DNA of 11,813 nt from Acidobacteriota bacterium (lineage in GTDB: Bacteria; Acidobacteriota; Vicinamibacteria; Vicinamibacterales; UBA8438), in assembly GCA_011523485.1 (NCBI GenBank), contig WTGR01000567.1, positions 1 to 11,813 on the forward strand, given 5' to 3'. Each line of letters begins with the position of its first letter. Position 1 is the first letter of the stretch. The position numbers and the translations under genes are program-made. The notes under the pieces are model-generated. The model was not told the DNA's origin. It saw only the letters and a program-made list of their open reading frames with translations, and did not search any database. Positions 6,757-11,813 of the stretch are shown here, piece by piece.

Positions 6757-7344
6757 TCAGGGCCAGAGACCGCCGAGGCTGAAGGTGATCGCATCGAAGG
6801 GGCGGATGCACACCGGATCGTCGTCCTTGGCGGTCGCGATCAGCACCCAATGCCCTTCACGCATCTCGAACGCCTCCAGGGCGCGGTCCGCCGGCTCCAC
6901 GAGCCACAGGTGCCCCACCCCTTCGCGGGCATAGATCGGACGCTTGCCGTGCAGGTCGAGCTTGCGCGTCGAAGGGGAGAGCACTTCGCACACCCAGTCC
7001 GGCGCCAGGGTGACGTAGGCCGCGTCGGGATAGTCGGGCATCCGCTCCCGGCGCCACCCTGCCAGGTCGGGCACCAGGACGTCCTCGCCGAAATGCAGCT
7101 CGGGCTCGTCGATGATCCACCACCCGCCCGGACCGCCGCGTCCCCTGTCGAAGGGGCCCGTGAGCTCGCCGCCCAGACGAGAGCTCGCAAGCGCATGCGG
7201 CATGGCCGGCCGCGGTTGGGTGTGCAGGGTCCCATCGACGATTTCGGCCACTCGATGCGCGGGGGCGTCGAGCACGTCCTGGTAGGTGGCTCGCGCGGGC
7301 GCCTCGGACCTGTCGCGCCGGGCCGCGGCGCCGGCGCCGTTCAT
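6757..7344 (-). CDS. Uma2 family (DUF820) PD-(D/E)xK-fold putative endonuclease
   Basis: A 195-residue single-domain protein of the Uma2 family, which has a restriction-endonuclease-like fold. Typical signs in order: a short N-terminal helix with a YQDVLDAP segment (21-28), AEIVDGTL (33-40) with E34, the DVLVPDLAGW strand (88-97) with D93, CEVLSPST (119-126) with E120, then D130, K134 and Y138 followed by EGVGHLWLVEP (141-151). D93 and E120 would bind the metal. The start is the ATG at 7344, supported by AAGGAG (7351-7356 on this strand) with a 6-base spacer; an in-frame ATG 42 bases further up has no such site. These proteins occur in large families in cyanobacteria, planctomycetes and acidobacteria, and their biological role is largely unproven. 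It is convergent with the TOPRIM gene, separated by 106 bases, and downstream of phzF-like on the same strand but 255 bases away, so it probably has its own promoter. Confidence 0.85.
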   Translation of the reverse strand: MNGAGAAARRDRSEAPARATYQDVLDAPAHRVAEIVDGTLHTQPRPAMPHALASSRLGGELTGPFDRGRGGPGGWWIIDEPELHFGEDVLVPDLAGWRRERMPDYPDAAYVTLAPDWVCEVLSPSTRKLDLHGKRPIYAREGVGHLWLVEPADRALEAFEMREGHWVLIATAKDDDPVCIRPFDAITFSLGGLWP

Positions 7345-7599
7345 CGCCCTCTCCTTCGCGCCCGCCGGGGACGACGGACGGTGCACACGTTGAGGACGGC
7401 GCGGAATGCCCGCTTGCGGGCGCGTCCGCTTCCCTGCATGAGAGTCAGCTTACCCGATGCGTGACGGCAGGCGTAATCGGACCCCGGCACGGTGGCGGCG
7501 TCGTCGAACCCGCGGCAGGGGCACAGGGCGTGCCCGGTGGTGCCCGCGGTGGCGACACCTGCGGCCAGTAGCGGTCCCGAGCGGCGCGCCCCCATGGCA
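7345..7599. other. Intergenic spacer with two nested hairpins between the PhzF and Uma2 genes
   Basis: This is the space between two minus-strand genes. It contains two composite dyads. The first, nearer the PhzF stop, pairs CCGCGG (7510-7515) with CCGCGG (7544-7549) around an inner GGGCAC (7519-7524)/GTGCCC (7530-7535). The second pairs GCGGA (7401-7405) with TCCGC (7425-7429) around GCCCG/CGGGC (7408-7412/7417-7421). The first could end the PhzF transcript, and the second would lie in the Uma2 leader. No U-tracts follow, and GC-rich DNA forms such stems by chance, so confidence in function is low. An 85-codon minus frame (7595 to 7341) overlaps the Uma2 start by ATGA but has no ribosome-binding site and no recognisable domain. 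Confidence 0.35.
7351..7356 (-). promoter_or_regulatory. Ribosome-binding site of the Uma2 gene
   Basis: AAGGAG on the minus strand, 6 bases before the ATG at 7344. It decides in favour of this start over the in-frame ATG at 7386. Confidence 0.75.
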
Positions 7600-8406
7600 T
7601 CAGGCCTGGTGTCCGGCCAGTAGCTCGCCGCGCAGGACCGTGACCGCCTGACCCGACAGCGCGACCCGGTCGTCACGGACGGTGACCCTGACGAGGCCGC
7701 CCCGCTCGGAGGCCTGCCAAGCCGTGAACGCATCCCGGCCGAGGCGGCGTTGCCAGTAGGGGCCGAGGCAGCAGTGAGCCGATCCGGTCACCGGATCCTC
7801 GTCGATGCCGGCGTTCGGGGCGAAGAAGCGCGACACGAAATCGAAGCCGTCGGTCTTGGCCGGCGCGGTGACGATGACGCCGCGGGCGTCGATCTCCCGG
7901 AGACGCCGGAATTCTGGGGTCAGACGCCGCACGGTCCCTTCGGAGGTGACCTCGACGAGGTAGTCGAAACGGTTGCGGCCGACGTAGGTCGGTTCCGCAC
8001 CGAGGGCGCCGGCGAGCCCGCCGGGAACGGGCGCCGGAGAGTCCGGCTCCGCAGGGAAGTCCATCTCGATCCAGCCGTCGCGCAGGACGGCCGCCAACCG
8101 GCCGGAGCGCGTGTGGAAGACTGCCGGCGCACCCGGCGCGAGGTGGTTCTCCTCCCACAGCACGTGGGCGCTGGCCAGCGTCGCGTGGCCGCAGAGGTCG
8201 ACCTCGACTGCCGGCGTGAACCAGCGAAGGTCGAATCCGCCATCGTCGCGGCGCACGAGGAAAGCGGTCTCCGACAGGTTCATCTCGCGCGCAACGCGCT
8301 GCATCCAGGAAGCGTCGGTCGGGCGGGGCAGCAAGCAGACTGCCGCCGGGTTGCCCTTGAACGGCTCGCTGGTGAAGGCATCGACCTGAGTGATTATCAG
8401 AGGCAA
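7600..8406 (-). CDS. PhzF family epimerase/isomerase-like protein, TTG start
   Basis: A 268-residue protein of the PhzF family (diaminopimelate-epimerase fold, two mirror domains). The opening QVDAFTSEPFKGNPAAVC (7-24) is the family hallmark. The catalytic glutamate is E46 in NLSETAFL, corresponding to E45 of Pseudomonas PhzF. DLCGHATLASAH (70-81) and GIDEDPVTGSAHC (200-212) form the rest of the active-site cleft. PhzF itself isomerises a dihydro-anthranilate intermediate of phenazine synthesis, but most family members stand alone, as here with no other phz genes, and have unknown small-molecule substrates. The start is TTG at 8406: the frame has no ATG or GTG at the right place, the family N-terminus begins there, and GGAG (8415-8418 on this strand) lies 8 bases upstream. 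It is divergent from the exported protein at 8789. Confidence 0.9.
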   Translation of the reverse strand: MPLIITQVDAFTSEPFKGNPAAVCLLPRPTDASWMQRVAREMNLSETAFLVRRDDGGFDLRWFTPAVEVDLCGHATLASAHVLWEENHLAPGAPAVFHTRSGRLAAVLRDGWIEMDFPAEPDSPAPVPGGLAGALGAEPTYVGRNRFDYLVEVTSEGTVRRLTPEFRRLREIDARGVIVTAPAKTDGFDFVSRFFAPNAGIDEDPVTGSAHCCLGPYWQRRLGRDAFTAWQASERGGLVRVTVRDDRVALSGQAVTVLRGELLAGHQA

Positions 8407-8414
8407 CGATGTCG

Positions 8415-8418
8415 CTCC
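8415..8418 (-). promoter_or_regulatory. Ribosome-binding site supporting the TTG start
   Basis: GGAG on the minus strand, 8 bases before the TTG at 8406. It supports the rare start codon of the PhzF-like gene. Confidence 0.55.
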
Positions 8419-8776
8419 AGATTCAGGATATCCCAGGGTGAGCGGAAGTCATCATCGAGCCACCGGGAACAACGGGCCGCGGAGTATCGTCATGCAATGG
8501 AGTCGCGCCGAAACAGGGATGCGGGAAGCTGGCGGACCGATCGCGCTCCGCCGCGGGAAGCACAGCGGAGCTTCGTTGCGTGTCATCGCCGGTGGACATC
8601 CGGTGACCGGCGGAGGACACGGCATGTTCGGTGCGCGTCGTCCCGTCGGTGCTCCGGTGCGGCGCGCCGCGATCATCGCCCGGTACGCGTCTTGCTCTCC
8701 CAGGACCCGGAACGATGATGCCGGTGTTGCCGATGGCGCAACTTGCGTGACGTTCGGGGTATGACGAGTGAAGTTT

Positions 8777-8781
8777 GGAGG
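8777..8781 (+). promoter_or_regulatory. Ribosome-binding site of the exported-protein gene
   Basis: GGAGG ends 7 bases before the ATG at 8789. It favours that start over the in-frame GTG codons at 8768 and 8786. Confidence 0.8.
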
Positions 8782-8788
8782 CTACGTG

Positions 8789-10309
8789 ATGCAGCGGCTC
8801 CGCGGGACCACGTGGCACGTCCTGGCCATCCTTGCCCTGCTCGCGGCCGATCCGACGGCGGCCGGTGCGCAGGAAGACGACGACAACGAGCTCGATCGCT
8901 TCATGGAGCGCGTGCTGGAGCAGCGCGAGCGGAACGCGGCGGTCCGGCTGCAGTACGTGCTCGACGAGCGGTCGCAGTTTCGCTTCTCCGGGCCGGGAGG
9001 CGCGGCCCTGTGGGGCTTCCGCGGCGAGTACACCTGGTACGAGCGCGACGGCTTCTTCGTGCGGAGCCCCGTCCGCATCGACGGCGTGGCGATAGACGAG
9101 GCGCGCCGGCGCGAGTACGAGGCGCGGTGGCTGGAGCGGGAGCAGCGGCGCCGGGAGCGGCGCCGGGAAGAGCGCGGGTCGCCGACGCGTGTTTCGCGAC
9201 GGTCGACGCGCGACAACGTGGAGCTGGCCATCGAGCGTCTGTGGGGCGCCCGGATCGACGACGAGCCGTTGCTCGACGGCATCACGGAGCAGGCTCGGGC
9301 ATGGGGCGACGACCACGCCGCGATCACGGCGGCGGCCGACCGGATTCTCGAGGCGGCGGGAGGCGTGTCGGCGGTGGGGTTCGGACGTGCCGTGGAGCGG
9401 ACGCGCGACGGGTTCGCGATGCTGGAGACCGGCCGCCTGCTCCCCGACGAGGTGGCGGGGATGTTGGGCCGTGCCGTCGGGGGGATCGCGCCGGCCGCGC
9501 CATCCGCGACGGAGCAGGAGTTCGCCCGGTTTCTCGAGCTGCTCGACCTGGCCGTGCGGTTCGAGCTGCCGCTGGCGGCGGTGGACACGACGCCGGCCGA
9601 AACGCACGCGGATCCGGACGTGGCCAGGGTCCGCGCCGCCGCGCTTGCCGAGCGCCGCGCTGCGCTGATGGCGCTGGCCGGTGCGGCGGCGGGAGGGGAG
9701 GAGAATCAAGCGCCGCAATCCGGGGACCCCGTGTGGAGCGACATCGAGCCCCGCTTCGTCTCCGACGCGTACTTCCTGGACTTCGATTTCGAACCCGGCA
9801 ACTACTACCTGGTCGGTCGCGAAAGGCTGGACGGGCACGAGGTCCTGCGCATCGAGTACTACCCGGAGCGGCTCTTCACCAGGCCCGACGAGGGTGAGCC
9901 CGACGGAGACGGGGAGCGGGCACGCGACGGCAACGCCGAAGCCCGGGACTCCGAGGGGGGATCGACTTCGACCGGCGGCGATCGCGAGGCGGCGGCGATG
10001 GAGAAGACCAGCCTCGTCACGCTCTGGATAGCGCCGGAGCAGTACCAGATCGTGCGCTACACCTTCGACAACCTCGGCTTCGACTTTCTGCCGGGGCGCT
10101 GGCTGTTCCGCCTGGACGATCTGACCGCGTCGATGACGATGCGCCAGCCCTTTCCGGGAGTCTGGCTGCCGGCGCGCATCGACCTGCGGGCCGCGTTGTC
10201 GCTGGCGACGGGGACGTACGAGGCGACGGCCACGCGGACGTACGCGAACTACCGCGAGGCGGAGACGGGTGGTCGCGTGCGAACGGTCGAGCCGGAACTG
10301 CCGCGATGA
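8789..10309 (+). CDS. Exported protein of unknown function, coupled to an Omp85 barrel
   Basis: I do not recognise this 506-residue protein as a named family. It begins with a signal peptide (hydrophobic at residues 10-22, likely cut at AGA|Q, 27/28), so the product is periplasmic or outer-membrane attached; there is no lipobox. Residues 28-60 are acidic and helical. A Y/F-rich strand region follows at 63-98, then a strongly charged R/E segment at 105-130 that may be a coiled coil. An alanine-rich helical middle runs over about 140-300. The C-terminal third (about 325-490) is beta-rich, with motifs such as EPGNYYLVGRERLDG and LVTLWIAPEQYQIVRYTFDN, reminiscent of the LolA/LolB-like half-barrel that carries lipids or lipoproteins. 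A D/E/G-rich, probably disordered insert (367-404) interrupts it. The stop overlaps the Omp85 start by ATGA, so the two are made together. A periplasmic carrier or partner for the barrel is my inference; the fold match is tentative. Confidence 0.8.
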   Translation: MQRLRGTTWHVLAILALLAADPTAAGAQEDDDNELDRFMERVLEQRERNAAVRLQYVLDERSQFRFSGPGGAALWGFRGEYTWYERDGFFVRSPVRIDGVAIDEARRREYEARWLEREQRRRERRREERGSPTRVSRRSTRDNVELAIERLWGARIDDEPLLDGITEQARAWGDDHAAITAAADRILEAAGGVSAVGFGRAVERTRDGFAMLETGRLLPDEVAGMLGRAVGGIAPAAPSATEQEFARFLELLDLAVRFELPLAAVDTTPAETHADPDVARVRAAALAERRAALMALAGAAAGGEENQAPQSGDPVWSDIEPRFVSDAYFLDFDFEPGNYYLVGRERLDGHEVLRIEYYPERLFTRPDEGEPDGDGERARDGNAEARDSEGGSTSTGGDREAAAMEKTSLVTLWIAPEQYQIVRYTFDNLGFDFLPGRWLFRLDDLTASMTMRQPFPGVWLPARIDLRAALSLATGTYEATATRTYANYREAETGGRVRTVEPELPR

Positions 10310-11598
10310 CTCGCCGTCGCGGCCCGAACCGCACGCCCGGCGGGTTCCTTGCGGCGGTCGCCCTTGCGGCCATGCCCGCGCCCTTTACGCCCGGCCTCTT
10401 CGCGCAGGCGCCGCCGCCGGAGACGGTCGTCGATCTCCGGATCCATGGCAATCACACCATGCCGGACGCCGAGGTGCTGGCGCTCGCCGGTGTCGCGGTC
10501 GGGGACGTCGTCGACGAGGTCGCCGTCGCTGCCATCACCGAGCGCCTCGAAGCCAGCGGGCGCTTCCAGCAGGTCGAGGTGCGCAGGCGGTACCGCTCGC
10601 TGACGGCGACCGACCGCATCGCGCTGATCATCGTGGTGCGGGAGCGGCCGCGGGCTTCCATCCGCAACCCCGTGGTGCGATCGCTCGCCCGCCTTGCCGG
10701 GCAGTCGATGTGGCTGCCCGTCCTGCGCTACGACGAGGGGTACGGGGTCTCCTACGGCGCGCGCTTCAGCCTCGTGGATGTGTTGGGAGAGGGGAGCCGG
10801 GTGTCGGTGCCGGCGACCTGGGGAGGCGACAAGCGCGTGACGGTGGAGGTGGAGAGACCGCTGTCCCGCGGAACGACCGACCGCGTGCGGGCCGGTGGGT
10901 CGCACGGACGCCGGACGCATCCGTACTTCGGGGTCGAGGATCGGCGGACGCGGGCCTGGGTCGGCTTCGATCGAGAGCTGGGGAACGGACTGCGGGCGGG
11001 CGCGGAGGCGGCGTGGGAAGAGGTCGGGTTCGTCGGTCCGTCCGACCGGCTCACGCGGCTCACCGTCGGTCTGGACTACGACGGCGTCTCGGCCGGCGCA
11101 TTCCCGCGCGACGACGTGAAGCTGCGCGCCGCGGTCGAGCGGACCGGTATCGGGGGACGGTCGGGCGCCGTCATCCGGCCGCGCATCGACGCGCAGGCGT
11201 TCAAGGGGGTGGGAGGACAGGCGGTTCTGGCCGCGCGCGTTCTGTTCGAGGGGGCTTCCGCGCCATTGCCGCTCTACGAGAAGGCCCTGCTGGGCGGCGG
11301 CGGCAACCTGCGCGGGTGGCGGGTAGGCGCACGGGTGGGAGATCGCCTCGCGGCGGCGTCGGTCGAGCTCCGGCTGCCGCTGGGCTCGCCGATCTCGATG
11401 GGCAACACCGGGGTGCGCTTCTTCTACGACACGGCTGCCGCTTACGACGCCGGCCGATCCCTGCGAGACCAGCGGTTCCTGAAGGGGGCCGGCGCCGGTG
11501 TCTTCCTGACCGCGCCCTTCGGCAGCCTGCACCTCGACGCGGGGCACGACTTCCGCGGCTCGGTGCGGATCCACGCCGGGGCCGGGCTCGGCTTCTGA
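10306..11598 (+). CDS. Omp85/BamA superfamily outer-membrane protein with a single POTRA domain
   Basis: A 430-residue outer-membrane barrel protein. The signal peptide covers residues 1 to about 35 (cut near AQA). One POTRA domain is visible at about 41-113, starting VVDLRIHGNHTMPDAEVLAL and ending in IALIIVVRERP. From about 140 to the end alternating beta strands form the barrel. GGGNLRGWRVG (331-341) holds the LRGW version of the loop-6 (V/I)RG(F/Y) motif with R336, the residue that locks inside Omp85 barrels. The chain ends in GLGF, with the terminal phenylalanine that barrel-assembly machinery recognises. BamA has five POTRA domains and about 800 residues; with one POTRA this is a shorter relative, nearer in layout to single-POTRA or patatin-associated barrels, and it may move or insert a special cargo. 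The gene is coupled by ATGA to the exported protein upstream. Superfamily assignment is secure; function is open. Confidence 0.88.
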   Translation: MTRRRGPNRTPGGFLAAVALAAMPAPFTPGLFAQAPPPETVVDLRIHGNHTMPDAEVLALAGVAVGDVVDEVAVAAITERLEASGRFQQVEVRRRYRSLTATDRIALIIVVRERPRASIRNPVVRSLARLAGQSMWLPVLRYDEGYGVSYGARFSLVDVLGEGSRVSVPATWGGDKRVTVEVERPLSRGTTDRVRAGGSHGRRTHPYFGVEDRRTRAWVGFDRELGNGLRAGAEAAWEEVGFVGPSDRLTRLTVGLDYDGVSAGAFPRDDVKLRAAVERTGIGGRSGAVIRPRIDAQAFKGVGGQAVLAARVLFEGASAPLPLYEKALLGGGGNLRGWRVGARVGDRLAAASVELRLPLGSPISMGNTGVRFFYDTAAAYDAGRSLRDQRFLKGAGAGVFLTAPFGSLHLDAGHDFRGSVRIHAGAGLGF

Positions 11599-11662
11599 GG
11601 CGGTCCGGGTCCGCCGGGCGGCCGATCGGATCGTGCTTCCCGAACTGCTCCACCCGCGGCGC

Positions 11663-11668
11663 TATAAT
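11663..11668 (+). promoter_or_regulatory. Perfect -10 box (TATAAT) of the HAD gene, leaderless start likely
   Basis: TATAAT stands alone in GC-rich DNA, with 5 bases between it and the GTG start at 11674. Transcription normally starts about 6-8 bases after a -10 box, which would place the first base of the message at or within the start codon. No clear -35 box is seen upstream and no Shine-Dalgarno sequence fits in the gap. Confidence 0.6.
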
Positions 11669-11673
11669 CCGCC

Positions 11674-11813
11674 GTGCCCGCCGAGCGACGCTTCCGCACC
11701 TTCCTCTTCGACCTGGACGGCACGCTCATCGATTCAATCCCGCTCATCATGGCGTCGTTCCGGCACACGATGCGGACGCACCTGGGGGCGGTGCCGGACG
11801 ACACGGTCTGGCG
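11674..11813 (+). CDS. HAD superfamily hydrolase (phosphoglycolate-phosphatase-like), 3' truncated by window edge
   Basis: Only the first 46 codons lie in the window. They contain HAD motif I as FLFDLDGTLIDS (residues 10-21), with D13 the nucleophile and D15 the general acid, followed by the beginning of the helical cap (SIPLIMASFRHTM). This pattern is typical of the Gph/PpaX branch of phosphatases that act on small phosphorylated metabolites. The start is taken as GTG at 11674: it is the nearest start codon before motif I in frame, and a TATAAT box ends 5 bases upstream. The next in-frame ATG lies after motif I and is excluded. The substrate cannot be told without the cap domain. Confidence 0.85.
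   Translation, partial: MPAERRFRTFLFDLDGTLIDSIPLIMASFRHTMRTHLGAVPDDTVW

Larger units (their letters stand above)
8407..8788. other. Divergent intergenic region with three successive hairpins
   Basis: A stretch of 382 bases lies between two divergent genes and must hold both promoters, yet I see no convincing -35/-10 pair on either strand. It does hold three dyads in a row: GCTCCGC/GCGGAGC (8545-8551/8565-8571, 13-base loop), CGCCGGT/ACCGGCG (8587-8593/8606-8612, 12-base loop) and GTTGC/GCAAC (8726-8730/8738-8742, 7-base loop). If transcription to the right starts before 8545 these would form a structured leader; otherwise the last one could be an operator. Open frames on both strands here show no domain, and the plus-strand one (from 8390) runs into PhzF antisense, so I call no gene. 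Confidence 0.4.

Noticed and set aside
7341..7595. 85-codon minus-strand frame overlapping the Uma2 start by ATGA
   Set aside because: No ribosome-binding site and no recognisable domain; the composition looks like noncoding GC-rich DNA. It was kept only as a note in the spacer entry.
8390..8764. 124-codon plus-strand frame before the exported protein
   Set aside because: It starts antisense inside the PhzF-like gene, lacks a ribosome-binding site and shows no domain.
8423..9838. Long minus-strand frame (471 codons)
   Set aside because: It is a shadow of the exported-protein gene: long antisense frames are common in GC-rich DNA, and its translation is R/H/P-rich with no motifs.
10249..11574. 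Long minus-strand frame (441 codons)
   Set aside because: It is antisense to the Omp85 gene, which has a signal peptide, barrel strands and a C-terminal phenylalanine.
11599..11615. Terminator after the Omp85 gene (GGCGG/CCGCC, 7-base loop)
   Set aside because: A 5-base stem in GC-rich DNA without a U-tract is too weak to call.

Overview
The window is GC-rich DNA (two 60-base rows I counted outside the lower-GC block were 67% and 75% GC). It carries eleven clear protein genes, two of them cut by the window edges, and no rRNA, tRNA, CRISPR array or transposase that I can see. The cell is a diderm (Gram-negative-type) bacterium: there is an Omp85/BamA-type outer-membrane barrel and several Sec-exported proteins. 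The gene families and base composition would suit a member of the Acidobacteriota (Vicinamibacteria-like), but that is inference and no marker gene here proves it.

Layout. (1) 2-2289, plus strand: the end of one M16 peptidase and a complete second M16-family protein whose zinc site is lost, overlapping by ATGA. (2) 2294-3139, minus strand: larE, a sulfur insertase of nickel-pincer-nucleotide cofactor synthesis, meeting the M16 gene tail to tail with only 4 bases between stops. A compound tandem/inverted repeat lies at that junction. (3) 3215-4853, plus strand and divergent from larE: a small UreH/NicO-like metal transporter, then a CaCA cation exchanger. (4) 4933-6650, plus strand: an OLD-like AAA ATPase and a DUF3226/TOPRIM protein 2 bases apart, in visibly lower-GC DNA. 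This is a candidate mobile anti-phage or conflict module and the best lead in the window. (5) 6757-8406, minus strand: a Uma2-family PD-(D/E)xK protein and a PhzF-family isomerase with a TTG start. (6) 8789-11598, plus strand: an exported protein of unknown function translationally coupled to a single-POTRA Omp85 barrel. (7) 11674 to the end, plus strand: the start of a HAD phosphatase, apparently leaderless behind a perfect TATAAT.

How the genes may work together. LarE makes the dithiolated precursor of a nickel cofactor, and the divergent transporter has the histidine/aspartate pattern of nickel/cobalt permeases, so region 2/3 may be a small nickel-handling cluster. The AAA/TOPRIM pair has the logic of split OLD nucleases and PARIS-like systems (sensor ATPase plus TOPRIM effector), but the TOPRIM partner belongs to a different family. 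The exported protein and Omp85 barrel are probably one envelope function.
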